Positions 1 to 14,600 of a stretch of DNA of 64,000 bases are shown here, piece by piece. The position numbers were made by a program, and so were the translations under genes. Origin of the DNA: Panonychus citri (taxonomy: Eukaryota; Arthropoda; Arachnida; Trombidiformes; Tetranychidae); contig NW_026515500.1 in assembly GCF_014898815.1 (NCBI RefSeq), positions 1,364,001 to 1,428,000 on the forward strand, read 5' to 3'. Under the pieces are notes generated by a model, which saw only the letters and a list, made by a program, of their open reading frames with translations, was not told where the DNA came from and did no database searches. Numbering within the stretch: the stretch's first letter is position 1; each line of letters opens with the position of its first letter.

Positions 1-2
1 AA

Positions 3-857
3 TGGAACCAAGGCGATCTCTGGAAAAAGAAATTTGGACAACAACAAGTGAAATTAATACCAAAAGCTCCTTTTGGTTATCATGAATTTATTATTTCAAG
101 ATCACTTACCAATTGTAACTGTGAGAAGCCGTTAATATCAATTGACCTTCGAAATGGTATACTGTGTATGGAGCTAGAAAACCAAACCGTACAAATAATA
201 ATTGGGAAACAACGATCAGAAACTGTCATGAAGATAAAAGCGTTTGCTATTATTATTAAATTGGCTCATAATAATAATATAACACATATACCTATTGATA
301 GAAAATTATGGGAACCAATTTTCAGATTCGAATCACCAGGATCAAGAGACGTTGTTGGAATCATATATGCACATCACCGAAATGATTTGGAATTTTGTGT
401 CAAACATTGGCAAAGAAAACAAATTACAAATGGTCAAATGGTCCCAATACCTTGGATATCGAGATTAGAGAAAAAGGAGAAAATGGAAAGAGTGGTAAAT
501 GAAATAATAAGAAACATGAGAAATCAAGATATAGAAAATCCAGACAGAATAGTTAACCCGAAAATGAATACGGATCGATTTTATTACTCACCCATAAGCT
601 CAATTTTCTGGTTTAGAAAATTAACAAAAATAAACTCTTATTATTGTTGTGGTCAAAGAGTGAAAAACTGGCTTAAACACTGCCTAGAAAATAAAGATCA
701 TATTGAAGACGTGGTGGGAACACAGATAACGTGGTCATGGAACTTGGAAGATAAGGACATAAATTCAAGAAGAAAAATGAAATATTTAATAATAATAATT
801 GATAAAATTTGTAAAATTCAAAATGATGTGAAAAACTGTAATTGGATAATGTTGTAA
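3..857 (+). CDS. C-terminal part of an unidentified protein (truncated at window edge)
   Basis: One reading frame is open from base 3 to the TAA at 855-857, about 284 codons, with no ATG near its beginning, so the coding region continues upstream of the window. The product is rich in Lys, Asn, Ile, Trp and Cys. It has basic patches and no obvious membrane segment or recognisable motif. No intron is evident. A polyadenylation signal (AATAAA) lies at 943-948 after three perfect hairpins. I do not recognise the family. The C-terminus of a retroelement polyprotein, an old viral insertion or a fast-evolving single-exon host gene are all possible; nothing here discriminates between them. The coding call rests only on frame length in AT-rich DNA. 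Confidence 0.5.
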   Translation, partial: WNQGDLWKKKFGQQQVKLIPKAPFGYHEFIISRSLTNCNCEKPLISIDLRNGILCMELENQTVQIIIGKQRSETVMKIKAFAIIIKLAHNNNITHIPIDRKLWEPIFRFESPGSRDVVGIIYAHHRNDLEFCVKHWQRKQITNGQMVPIPWISRLEKKEKMERVVNEIIRNMRNQDIENPDRIVNPKMNTDRFYYSPISSIFWFRKLTKINSYYCCGQRVKNWLKHCLENKDHIEDVVGTQITWSWNLEDKDINSRRKMKYLIIIIDKICKIQNDVKNCNWIML

Positions 858-863
858 CCCAAA

Positions 864-925
864 AGGCTGCGAAGCCTGGGGAGTAGTTTATGAACTACTC
901 GATAACAAAGCCACGTCTTTGTTAT
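864..925 (+). other. Three consecutive perfect hairpins in the 3' untranslated region
   Basis: Stem 1: AGGCT 864-868 with AGCCT 873-877, loop GCGA (a GNRA-type tetraloop). Stem 2: GAGTAGTT 881-888 with AACTACTC 893-900, loop TATG. Stem 3: ATAACAAAG 902-910 with CTTTGTTAT 917-925, loop CCACGT. A weaker 4-bp stem follows (929-932 with 939-942), then AATAAA at 943. The array starts seven bases after the stop codon of the upstream frame, so it would be transcribed with it. Confidence 0.7.
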
Positions 926-1073
926 TATGTGAGCAACATCACAATAAAATTTTCTCCCGCGGAATGAACGTTATTTTGTAATCTTGAATTTGGATCAACC
1001 TTGAATTGATTTAACTGTTTTGTCTGATTTTCTGATTAATTTGTTGTTTATTTTTAATTGTTTATAATTATCC

Positions 1074-4000
1074 ATGAATATGAATGGACAATTTATTTTA
1101 GTAATTGGTCCATGTCTAAGTGACACTTTGGTAAAGGATTTAGTGGTAAGGAGAATTAACCTAAATACTTATCAACTTGAAATCCATTTTCTTTTTTTTT
1201 TCTTTTTTCTTTTTTTTTCTTTTTGTTCTCTCATTTAATTTATATTTGTATTTGTTTTTCTGTTAATTTCCTAGGAACGTGATATTGCCTACAAAAAGGC
1301 CACTAATTATGAAATTTATGACAATGAAGAAAATCAACATCTATATGTTGTTAAAGATTTTGCTGGAATTTATTTTGATAAATTGAGAGAAGCGAAAAAA
1401 TTTATCTATGGGTTAACGGCTTTGAAACAAACCTTATTTGGTACCCAAATTATGGTAATTACTTTTTCAATGTTATTCTTATTTACTACTAAGTTTTGAT
1501 TTTCTAATTTTCTAATTTTCTTTTCTTATCCTCTTCTTTAGACATTACCCAAACATCCTCTTCACAATTTTTCAATGTCTAAAGTTTGCATGGCAATGAG
1601 CAAAGTGACCGACCGTTTTTTAGCTGTAAGTTTTCATTGACACTCTTCACTTTTTATCACCTCAATTTATTTTTCAAGTACCATTGATTTAGATTATATA
1701 ATTTATTCTCTTTCCACCCTTGATTTCTTTTTCTTTTTCTTTTCTTTTTCTTTGCTTTTTCTCTCTTTCTCTCTCAATTTCTATCCATAGAAACGTCATT
1801 TAGACATGGTTCATTTTATGGGTGGTTCTTGTCGTAAACTGATTGAAAGTAAAGTTAAATTTCTTGTCGCTTATGGATCTGGTGGTGATAAATATCGGGT
1901 AAGATGAGAGTTTTTCACAATTTAGAATCTCTATGTTACTTTAAACCGACGTAAAGACTTTAATCTTTGTTGATTCGTTTTCTTTTTGTTTTGTTAGACT
2001 GCAAGCAATACTGATATTTCAATTATGAGCCCTGGTTGGATTGATTATTGTTGGGAACAACGATTCTATGTTGACTTTGATGCAACTGATTCGGAAATTG
2101 TTGAAAAATATCGTTTAAAGCCGTTTGAATTTCTACATTTATCCTTTGTTAAATTTCCTCCTGATGAATTGAAAAAAATGGAAGAGTTAACAGTTTGTAA
2201 TGGTAAGTTAATCGTAGCTATTTAATTATATTCTTATTTTTATTTATTCTTATTTTTTTTGAATACATGTTTTACTTTATACTTAAACACTTTTGTTTCT
2301 TCTTAAAAATTTGTGATAACTTTGAATAGGTGGTAATGTTGTGCAACCAGAGGATCCAAGATGTACTCACATAGTGATTTATGCAATTTCTGGTGAAAAA
2401 GATCCTGATCTTATTCTGGAACCAACCAATGAATTTGTAAATGTTGTTTATGAAGAATGGTTTTGGACATCACTTCAAATCCGATTACGGGCTGAAGAAT
2501 CAGCAGCTGATCATGCATACCCATGGATCAATAATCATCTATCAATATTGGAAAGAACTCATAGAATGTCAGGAATTCTCAGTCCAAATTTGGATTATAC
2601 GCGAGCTGACATGTCGGAAATGTCAATTTCAGACGCAATGGCCACTCCAATAATAACCCATAAATCTAAGCGAAGATTAATTTGTGAGGAGCTTATTGAA
2701 ACTGAAGAGAATTACATAGAGATTTTGGAGGCTCTTGTTGACGGGATTCAGCGTGAGATTGCAAATTCAAAGCTGTTAGATGAAGGACAAGTTCGAATTA
2801 TCTTCGGAAAGTTACCTGAAATTCTGAAATCTCATCAATTACTCTGTAGTGATTTAAAATTGATAACAGCCAAATGGAAGGAGTCAACTGCCATCTCTTC
2901 AATTTCCAAAGTGTTTATTGAATATGCACCAAAATTATTAGAAAAGTATCCACCTTATGTCAACTCATTAGACTCTGGTAGAGAAATAATTGAAAAATCT
3001 CGTAAAGATGAACGTTTCTTTGCTCTTCTCAAAAAGTGTGAAAGTCGACCAGAATGTAAACGAGCCAGTTTAACCGATCTACTTTCCCGTCCATTCCAAA
3101 GGTTATTTCATGTTAGAAATCTTCTCCAGAGACTCATGGATGATCTTAAAGAATCTTCACCAGATTCTGAGCAACTTTCTCTTGCTCTTGAAGAAATGGA
3201 CAAAACTCTTCAAGCGATCAACGAAAAGAAACGAACAACCGAAAGTCATCTTGCTCAATTCGCTGAATTAAGTAAAATAAAAGATTTACCACTTGAACTA
3301 ATTTCTGCCACAAATCGGATTAACGGTCAAGTTAATGCTCGTAAATTGAGGCTCATTGATGGTAAATTAGTGCCTTGTACCAGCATGTTGATAACGTTAT
3401 TCCTGTTAAATGACGTTCTAGAGGTGAGATTGATTATCGATTAATTTTATGAAATTTAGCGTTAATCGTCAATTACAATTCAATTTGTTTCATGTTACCT
3501 TTTTTATTTCTTTCCATCAGATCTGTAAAAGAAGATCAGTTAAGCGATCGCCATCATTTTCTCGATCATCTCTTACTGGTAGAGCGAGTGTTCAACGTTC
3601 TGGTTCATACTCAGGCTCAAGGGACGATCTTAGAAAACCTTATCGACACATTGGGAAAGTTGAATACAGTTCTGTTAAAGCAATCGAAAGCTTTAAATCA
3701 TGTTCAGGTAACAATACGTTTTTCTCAACAACATTGAGCGACAATTTTTCAGTTCAAGTTGAAAAGGAAAAACAATTGATATGTTATGTAACTTTTTTTC
3801 TTTTTTTTCAATCAATTTTTCAGGATATGAAAGTTTATTCATACTTATATTACGTCCTCAGGATGGAATGGACAAAGAGGATTCAGGAGCTTTTCGATAT
3901 TTACCTTTTTGGGTTGAAGACGAAAACCAAGGTCACGCTAAAGGTTGTGATAATTTCATTAACCTTCTCGCTAGATTATTGTTTGAATGTGGTCAAAGTT

Positions 4001-4176
4001 CAAGAGAAATAGTTCACAAGAAAAGTGACCCACCAAGTGTTGATCTTCGATATTCTGAGAAATTTTTCTCCGCCTCATCTCGAGGGAAATCGAAAACAAT
4101 GTCATTCCGATTTGCCAAACGTTTTAAAATGGAATCAATGAAAGGAACAATTTCACCTCTTGTCACCAAACAGTAA
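1074..4176 (+). CDS. Ect2: Ect2/Pebble-type Rho guanine nucleotide exchange factor
   Basis: Activates RhoA at the equatorial cortex to drive cytokinesis; the family binds centralspindlin through its N-terminal BRCT repeats. Exons inferred from GT/AG sites: 1074-1145, 1275-1454, 1542-1625, 1791-1898, 1998-2202, 2330-3423, 3521-3707, 3824-4176. They sum to 2283 nt, 760 codons plus stop. The N-terminus has the LYVVKDF motif of Ect2, then BRCT repeats (about residues 86-280, with WIDYCWEQR and EEWFWTSLQIR). A DH domain follows (about 329-530: ICEELIETEENYIEIL, SLTDLLSRPFQRL), then a PH domain and a basic Ser-rich tail ending SPLVTKQ. It is shorter than vertebrate ECT2 (about 900 aa). The first ATG is the upstream one of two (1074 and 1080); further 5' exons cannot be excluded. 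Confidence 0.9.
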
Positions 4177-5679
4177 ACCAGGCGAAGTAAAAGAAAATAC
4201 CAAATGATGAATCAAATTAATTACACAAAGTGTTAAACCAAATCAAAGATACACAATCACAAGCCACAGTCACAACTTTCTTCTTTCCACCAAAATTGAT
4301 TCACCATGATCAGAATCACAACTCTGCATCTCTCTCATTTCCACCAACATACTTATTTTCCATCTTCCTCTTTTTCATCCTTAAACTTTTTTTACATTTA
4401 TATTAATATTTACACTAGAATGAGCTCTCCCTCTCTTCATCTCTCTCTCTCTCTCTCTATCTCTCTTATATATATAACCTCTTGTATTTATTTTTTTAAC
4501 CTTATCACTTTCCACTTCCTACCTTCTCTCACCTTTGAATTGTGAATGATAAACTTGAAACCATTTCTTCAATCATTGAAAGGTTTTTACATCATCATCA
4601 CTCTGAAAAGAAGAAGCAACTCAAATTGGATTGATTGACCATTTATCATCCTTTTTGCCTCTTTAGTTTTTTTTAACTAACATACACCAAAAAAAAATCT
4701 GAAACTGATATATATCATTTTCATCATTCCATTCACCTCTTTCTCTCTCACTCACTCTCTTTCTCTTTCTCTCTTTTTTTCTATTCACTATGTCAATCAA
4801 CTTAATCATTTTGCCATTTCATGTTATTTTCTTGTCTTTTTCTTATTGACGATTTTTTTTGTAAACATTTTTTTTGTTGGTATCACATTAGAAAGCAAAA
4901 AATGAAATTGAAACAATTTACTATCACAAATATTGTCCAATTACAATCAAATTGTTGATCAAGGGAATCAACTTTAGATCCTGTCATTCCAATAATTACT
5001 AATATTTTTCTCTTCTTTGTAAATTCTAAAACATAATATCCGGAAGTGGAAGACAAATGAAGTATACCCTTTAAGTTGTAAGAACAATTCAACAAACAAA
5101 CAATCAACTAATTCTAATTATGTAATAATCTAATTGTAATGTTATTAATTATTTTTCTATTCCCTAATGAAAGTGTGTAGATATACAAGGAAAAGGGTCT
5201 TTTACCCAATTACCTAATTTTAATCAATGTTTAATCAACCCAAAGATAATTTAATTATCTTCAATTTTTTTATATATATTATTTTTTAATTATAATCAAT
5301 ATTTAACATCTCAGAATCAGCATGAAATCAGAATTAAAGTTTTTCGTTATTTTAAAAAAAAACAAAACGAAAGGTTCAAGTTACGAAAACGTCAAAGTCG
5401 AGGTACAAAGTTACACTTTTTACAAAATCTTAAGTCGCTGATTGATCAGAGTGGATGGTGGGAGGCTGAAGAGGTGGGATTGGGACATGATGTATAATAA
5501 TCACAGAATTACATGTATATTTATATATAAATATAAGATACAAGGTGATACCAAAACAACAGGTAAAAACAAAGAGGAAAAACAATTGAACAACATTGAA
5601 GTTTTTGCCGGAAGGTTAAAATGATTGATTCTGTTTTCTGTTGATTGATAATATTGAACTTTTCTTTGTTTTTGTTTCT
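4177..5679. other. Intergenic, convergent 3' flanks of Ect2 and the LGR gene
   Basis: Contains the Ect2 3' untranslated region, CT-rich tracts (about 4432-4460 and 4740-4775) and AT-rich filler. Open frames here are short and of low complexity. I see no convincing gene. Confidence 0.5.
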
Positions 5680-8600
5680 CTATTTAGTTGATTTATTGTT
5701 CATTTTATTCAATTCTTTCTCGTTTGTCAATCCATTGGTGTTGATTATTCCATTGGTTTTAGTGGTAAGTGAATTAACTGCAGCCATTGAGAGAACCGAA
5801 CAATTAGATGATCGAGTATGATCAAGGGAACTGTTTGTTCCGTTAGATGGAACCGAGGAAGAGTAATGATCGCGACAACCTCGATCTGAGTTTGAATTCT
5901 TATAGCCGATCATTGGACCTAAATATCTTCGAGCTTGCCGAATATATTTATTGGCCTTTCGACGGAAACCAGTTGGAGCCGCAATCGTATATATCATTGG
6001 ATTCAAGGCACTGTTAATGGGCAATATGAATACCACCAACCAAGCGTATACCTTTGCTGGAGAAGGGTATTCATTGAATATACATTAATATATTAGAGAA
6101 ATTAATTATTGAAAAGGAGAAAGTTTTTCAGATAATTAATATTTGAAAATCCCTAAGGGGAATTAGATTGATAATATTAAATTAACCAACTTTCTTCATC
6201 ATTGATTTGACTCTTATGAGTTATTGTTAACTGTTTATGAACTAAATTGTCATTTAATTGTTTCCACTGTTTAAACAATTAATTTCCATACTAATTATAA
6301 CTTGTATTCCCTAAGTGTTTCAATTGAGCAGTTTAATTTTACTTTTTGGATAATTAGATGTGTTTAATTTGTCTCATGTTGAAAGTTTTAGATTAACTTG
6401 AGATTAATGGATTAGTTTAATACTTACGAGATATATAGATGTAAGTAAATGATACGATTTTGATTGAAACAATTGGAACCCAACAGAGACAATCAGTTAC
6501 CACTATGCAAAAGAAACGAAAGGCAAGAATCACATCTTCATGTTCATCTTTACCCAATAATGCAGGTCGAGTTAATCGTCGATCACGTTTGATTATGAGA
6601 AATAATCGAGTGTATAAACCGATGATGATCACGATTACTGGTAAATTGATGCCAAGAAAGATGAACGTTGAAAATTGCCAGCCAAACATGAAGGGATCTT
6701 CAAGATGGAGCGGGAAACAAACGCCATTCGAAGCATAGTAAAGCGGATCTTCCGGATCAGACCAATATAATATGGGGAAAACTGAGATCGCCAATGAAAT
6801 TATCCAGATAATAAGTAATATGGTCGCTGTCCAACGAAGGGTAACAAGACGACAGGTCATTGTTATACTTCGATATCTTTCAATTGTTATCATGAGAACG
6901 ATGAAAATTGAAAGTTCAGATGAAAGAGTGGCCAGGAAACCGCAGAAATTGCATTTCCATGAGTGCATCCATTGTAGAGCATAATTATTGTACTTTTCTC
7001 GAAATGCTTGATCGTACGAACCGATAACAACCAGATAAAGTCCCATCATCAGATCAGCAACTGAACAATCAAAATGGATAAATAATTGTTAATAGTCTGG
7101 TTCGGAAGTTCAATTTTCATCGATAAGCTTTAATTTAGATCATTTTTTATCCTCTTTCGAAATTGATTCAATTCTTTTCTCAGATTTAAGATGAACTTTT
7201 TTCTTCATTTTTGAAATTCGATAAATTTTTAAAATTAGAAAATAAGTCATGATAAAAGTTCAGCTGCCTCATGTTTCCATTGTGATATTATTCATGGAAA
7301 CTGAACAACTAATAATATCTATCAACACTCTCTCATGTATTTTCTTACAATTCTTACCCACTCGAATGTAAGTTACTAAGAATTCACATATTGTTCATGA
7401 TACATAAAAAGAATGAAAGAAAAAAGTTCTTGAAGAAAAGCAAAAAAAAATTCGATCATGTATCTTTTTCTCTAATAGTTTCTCGATAGTTGTTATTATG
7501 TTTTTCTTTGTTTTCATTTCATTTGTTCGTACTAAAAGTCTGTTTTAATATTCGAAGAAACTCGAAAAAAATCGAAACAAAGTAAAATTGTATTATTACT
7601 TTGAAAGGAAAATTTTGTAATCGAACTGAATCTGAGAGGAGAAAAGTTCATAATTTGAAACCAATAGAAATCAATAGAATTGAACAATGAACAAATTTCA
7701 TGGGCAATTTGGCTCATTAAAATTGTAGAAGTAAAAAAAGTTAATCACAAAAAGAGACCATTAAAATTGTCAGGGAATTAAACTTATCGAGATTCGTTAA
7801 TCATCAATTATTCAATTTCCATGGTCTCTCTTTTAGATTTAGAATTGAACTGATCACTTACTCGCCAAATTTTTAACCAAAAGTGAAAGTGATTGATGCT
7901 CTTTCTTGGCTAACGATCTCCAGACGAGAACCAGTGTGTTACCTGCACAGGTAATTCCGGCCACGATCCAGACAAACATTCTCAGAATCGGATAGAGAAG
8001 TAAATGTTTCACCGAAGAGACTCCGTCACTGAAAGGTCGGCAAACACGGACTCGAGGAGCGTACATACAATATCTGAACTTGGAAAAGTATCTAATTCAT
8101 TTTGAAAGAGAGAAAAAGGGAATGAAAAGAATCGAAATTGTATAAAAAAAAGAAGAGAAAAATTGGAAAAATTCTTACACATGACGAAGGTTAAAGGTTC
8201 GATTAAAGTGATCTGGGTGAATATTTCGTATCTCGATTCCTGTCAAGTCAATTGATTGTAACTCTCGTGACTCTTTGAAAACATGTCGAGGTAAAGTTGT
8301 CAATGGATTGTAACTTAAATTCCTATTAATCAAAAAATCATGGAAAATCAGTTAGATTTTATATTACCAGAACTTTAGTACATTCGATAACCACGATGAG
8401 CAAAAACTTTCGATATATTTTTCTACTAGAGTGTTGTCATTTTTCAAGAATAATCTACCATGATTACATGATTATCGTTCGTTGAATTGGAATAATAATT
8501 TAATTGGAATTACAATTTTCTCAAATCTCGAAGATTGTGAAAAGTTGTCACATCAATGGAATCGATTTGATTAAGAGGAACCTCCAAGTGAATTAACCTC

Positions 8601-11600
8601 TTATTAAAGTGGAATGCATCAGCTGGTAATCTCTTCAGTTTATTAGAACTTAAATTTCTGTTGAAGAAAAACAAAATCGATATAAAAACAATAATTTAAA
8701 ATTCTTTTTCCTCCTCACTAGATGGAGACACAATTTTCATATTCGCAACTTTCCAACAAACTTTTCCCTTGTTTTAATCTAATAAATTAATTAATCGATA
8801 ATCAAATTAGCTAATTATCTTTCTATTAATGGAAATTAGATTGTTGCAGAAAAAGCAAATTGATCAATGAAATTATGGTTGATACGAAAAAGTTACTTAC
8901 AGTATTTCAAGATGATCGAGATTTTGAAAAATTGATTGAATTTCAGTTAATTGATTGTTACTCAAATCACTGGATTAGATGATGATTAGTTGATTGTTTG
9001 GAATAGAAAGAGAAACAAATACAATTGATTATCTGTTAATGATTAACAATAATTCATGTCTTACACACATCCATCTTAATGAATTGAGATGAGGAAAGAT
9101 TCCTATGGATCGCAATTGATTGAATTCCAAGTATCTGAAACAAATCAAAATTAAAGAAACAATTTAATATTTATCACGATTAACTTAATTGTCTCTATTA
9201 ACAAAATGTAAATAAAAAAAGAGAGACAAATCAACGAAAAACTTTCATTGGCAATAATTAGATTCCATCATGAGCTCAGTCATCAATTTAGTTGCCTGAC
9301 AATTAGTGATATTAATTATCGTATATATGTAATATATTATGAGACAATTAAAATTAATTAAAGTATATTTGGTGTTTATCTTAATTTTGATCAATTGATT
9401 TTCGGAATTAATTTTTATCACTCCCTGGTTATGATTCTGGTTCTGATCCTGAATTTCTGGATTCAGAATTGGGAGATTTGAAAAGATTTGAGAGCAGAAT
9501 GAATTTTTTTTCAAATAATCAACTTACAGGGTCTCGAGTTTTGACAATCCTTTGAATAAAAGAGCAGCATCTATTGTCTCCAGCCGATTTGTATGAAGTT
9601 CCCTGGATAATCATGAAATAAAAAGTAATGATCAGATTTAATGAACTTTCATATTATTGTAACATGAAGAGACATCATCATTATCATGAGAGATAAAGTT
9701 TTTTCAATAGATTCATTAATAAAGGTGTAAATTATAATAACAATCAACACACAATCTTATGATAATAATATAAAGTTCATCGGCCTGGTAGATATAATTT
9801 CATCATGAAATGCTGGTGACATGATTAAAAAGATTGACATGAAATCAAATGAATCAAATTGATAATTGAAAGGAAAACATGAAGATAAAAAATCAAATCA
9901 AAATCTATCATGAAATTCATTATTTTCATCATGATAATGATAAAATGTTTCGATTTTGTTATTGTTCAAGTACGATTAGAACTTTTCTTTCTCGATCCAT
10001 CCTCCCATCGAACTTGTTATCTTACAAAATTACATGAAAATCTCATGATGTTGAATAATAATGGAAAAATTCCAACTAATTAAATTACATATAGTACTCA
10101 CAAGAATTTAAGATTAGTTAATTTGTGGAAAGCATTTTCATCGATATGATTAATCTGATTTCCAATGAGGTATCTGAATAAAAGATAGAGATAATCATAG
10201 ATTATAATATAAACCTCATGAAATTTAAATTGTAATCATAATGAGATAACATGATTACCATCATGATCGTTACTTAATCTAATCATGGGAAAGTTCATGA
10301 TGTAACATTGAATTCGCCATGAAATTATCGTATATATACTTACAGTCTTTTCAAATGAATTAAGTTCTCAAATGTTGTTGATTCAATTGTTGTTAGTTGA
10401 TTATTTTTCAATGAAAGTGTTGTCAAGTTTTGATATTTGGAAAGTATATCAGAATCAATTGCCTCAATAGAACCATTGTCCAGATTTCTGTAAATTTCAA
10501 TTACCAGAATAAGATGGATAATATTAATAACGATTATCATGATAAATGATGAGATAAATTTACTGAGAAATCGTTGAAGCTTAAAGATAATATTCAAGTT
10601 TGTTAACCTTTTCAGATGAAGTTTTTTTTTCAACGATACATTTATGATCTTATATTCATCTGGTCAGTTCAGATTGACCTTAACTTTATCGATAATGATA
10701 CTAGCATAATATTATTAATATCAATTGTTAATCCATCACAAAATAACCGTAAATAAGTTTCCATCAAATATTAGTTTGATTGTCAGTTTTATCATCATCG
10801 TCATTATTATTATCATGTTACTTAGATTATGTATGATGAAAATGAGATGACCATAAAGATTGGTCAAAGATTCATAACAAACAATGAAGATAATAGATTT
10901 GATTATTATCCTTTCTTATTATGTGTATATGATCAATATAAAATATGAAGAAAAAGTTAATCTGATTGGTGTCATTAATCAAAACGCGATATTTTTAATA
11001 TGAAAATGGTCAATTTTCATCAATGGTCATCCTTAAGATTGACCAGCAAACTCAACGGACTCTGAAAATGTTACAAGATGATGACGAGTAAAGGTAAATG
11101 ATTGGAAACCGATCAAGTAATTAACTAATTCTGTATACTGAACAATAATCAACTCCAATCAACTATAACTTATCATCTTTTGTATATTATCATCAATGGT
11201 CATCATCAATATGATTTATTGCCAAAGGGTCATTGGTATCATCGGTTTAATTTGTTTTTTTTTGCTTCTGTGCTTTTATATTACATTTGATTTTGTCAGA
11301 TTTTGATTAATTGCAATTGTAACTTTTCAACATATTGTTGATTTAGTTGATTAACTTACAGAACTGTTATAGTTAACGATAGATTATCAGGTATCTGGTT
11401 GAAATTATGGTTCGGACACAAGATTCGAGTACTATCATTGAGGATACATGGACAGACACTTTGATAGATGTCACTTAAAGCTGAAAAGGAAAAGAAGAAA
11501 AAAAAGATTCACAAAGAGATACAAAAAAAGTTCCATTTCTTTTCACCATGGAATTGAATAACATCAATGGCGAAGAAAAAAACAAGAAGCTCAAGTTCAT

Positions 11601-14600
11601 TGATCTAAATTGGGAGTATAAATGTTGCGATATTTTTTTATTCTTCTATAAAATTTGATTCGTTGATAACTTAACCCTTATCAAGATTTAGAATCCTCTA
11701 GTAACATTATCATGAAATCTGAAATTTCTGCTGTTCAGAATGAGCTATGAGTTATTACATGGAAGTGCCTCTGAATTACTGATCAATTTAATCACAAATT
11801 ATGATCAAGGTTTTCAGATTTATCAATATTATCCTTTTGATTGATAAATTGGATGACAATTGATTGTTAATCCAAAACTCTGATGAAAATACTATCGGGT
11901 GTGTTTCATATATGAACATGAGCTTAAATTGTTACACTGATTTGATTGATGTTAATTGTAACTTATGAAAAATTTGACAGAAAGGTGAGTAGATTTGTTT
12001 TTTAGTTTATCGTAATTGTTACTTACTACAATTGTTATGAATAAATTGTGGCTGAGATTTAATTGTTACATTGAGATATTTCATCTTGTCCGCTTGATTA
12101 GCAAAATGTTGATCAAGAGCTCCATAGAGATCATCTAGAGTTAAATGGTTAAGAAATGAAAGTTAATTGCTATCAGTTGTTCACGAACATGATATTAACT
12201 TGATGGAGAAATTTTCACCAAAGTGAATTATGTTCAGTGAGAGATTATTCAGTTCGATGAGGGTGAAATTATCGGTCAGAAATCTCATCAGTCATCATTC
12301 ATCAATTTTCATTTTCGACAAAAAAATTTCATCATAATCTTTCAATCGGTCATCTTTTACTCCTTTTCAATAGTCTCCATGTAAAACTAATAATAATCAT
12401 CTATTAATATTATCATATGAAAGCACTAAATGAGTCTCAGGCTTTTAATCAATTGATTATTTATCAATAATAATACAGATATGAGAGAGAATCGATTTGA
12501 GTGCTAATTGTCAATCTGTGATTATTGATTAATGTCCATTCATTATTTTTTTTTATTGTGGTCATCGGACTTGACTAAATGAAAAGAGAGCTGAAAGTTG
12601 CTCATGAAATTTCATCTTCTAATCATCCAGGGAAATAAATCATTCTTGATCATGTTGTTGAGATAATATCATGGGGATCGTATTTAGCATCAGGTAAATT
12701 AGTAATTAGCTGGTAATTAATAGTTTGATTCCAAAATTATCCAATAAAATGTATTGAATTTAATTTTCTCAACGATGAATTTGTCAAGTCGATATGTTGA
12801 CTGCAAGATCAGTTTGAGCAAAGTTCAGGATGGAATTGAGTTGATCAGATTCTCATGTAATACTTACCTGGATGAACAAGGTGATTTTGTTATTAGTTGA
12901 GACTCAAATTTCTGATCTCTCAAGTGAATTAAGGTTAAGTAAATAAATTGCTTCAAGAGGAAACGGATGTCAGGTCTAAATGAATTTAGAGACAGAGAGG
13001 TTTATCCCAAGATGATTATATCAATCATGAATTGAGAGGAAATGAGAGATTCCTGAATATAATGATATCTACTATTAAATCACCAAGTATCAATAGTATT
13101 AGTAATCTGATCAGTTGACAATTAACGTCAAATCAATCGGATCAACGTGATAGACACTTTAAACTGCATCTAACTAACCAAATAATACACTTGGAACTGA
13201 GTAGATTTTTCAACTTTCTCCATCAACAATCAATTTAATTTACTAATTGTTTCAATTAGCATGGTACTTACGACATTCCTCTTCGTCCTCACCATTAGGA
13301 CAATCAGCAATTTTATTACATTGATAATCACGATTCAGACAGATTACTTGATTATCCTCATCAAATGATTGATAACATGGGAAATCATAGATATTTGCAC
13401 AAGCTAATCAGTGGATTAAAAAAAATTGTTGATTAGTTGATTGAAAATAATAATAAAATTGTTCATCAATGGACAAAAATATTGCATCATTATTGGTTTA
13501 ATTTGGTTGGTTAGCAATTAATCAAATTAGATTGACAATTGATTTTGATCAACATGAAACAGATAAATTGTTATATCATGTCTCATATATCAAATTGCCA
13601 ACCTTGACATTGTATTGACAATTAACAGGTAAAAAAACAAAACAAATCAATCAGCAATTAAATATTCTCAACAATTTAATTGTAAAAACAATTTTAACTA
13701 ATTACAGCAAACAATGGTACAAATGAGGTTAAATTAATTGTGTCTCAATGTAAGTTTCAATAATGATACTAATTAATAACCATTCATCAGCATGATGAAG
13801 TTTCAATGAATGAAAAAAAATTTAAATTCACACAATCAACAATCAATTAATTATCTTTGAATACATTTAATTATCACCACAATGGCGCTTGTATAATATT
13901 CAAAAGTAATTAAATTTGTCAGGTCATTGTGCTTAATTGTGATCAGGGAAATGGTTGATTAGTTAATTAGTTTTGATGATAAATCAAAATATTCTTTTCA
14001 TCTTCTTTTTTTACAATTTTGTTTACAATTTTTACCGTTATATTGGATAATTGAAATGGAAAAGAAAAAAAAATTTCTCTTCTCTTTATTTCTCTTTACG
14101 ATTCTTTTTTTCATCATTTTCATTTAATTTCTTCCTCTCATCTTTTAATTTCTCCCTTTAATTGTTTATCATAAAAAGTTTCAATAATTATACAATCGCT
14201 GAATCACAACAATTTAAAACAATCAATCACCAACACCCACAATCACCCAACCCACCATGAGGAAGAGTAGGTCACCTAAATAATAATTTTCTATCATAAA
14301 CATTGTGATTAGGCTAATGGTGAATTAACAACAATCAAGTTAATCCATTAGTTGATATTTACTAATCTTTATAACCATCAAGTTAATCATCTTAATTATC
14401 TAATTTTCTAATCACTTGGATAAGTTTAGTGGTGAAACTTAAAAGTTTCATTGAATACAAAGTGGTGAGTATCTGTTGATTGAGAAGTTAATTTTATTTT
14501 TATCTCTGATAAATTATCAACACGAAGAGCATGATAATTATGATGATAACTATCATGATGATGATGATCTGGATATTTTTGAAAAATTCAACAGGCAACA

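Noticed and set aside
6460..6984. Plus-strand open frames over the LGR transmembrane exon
   Set aside because: Complement of the receptor's coding sequence; basic, motif-free products.
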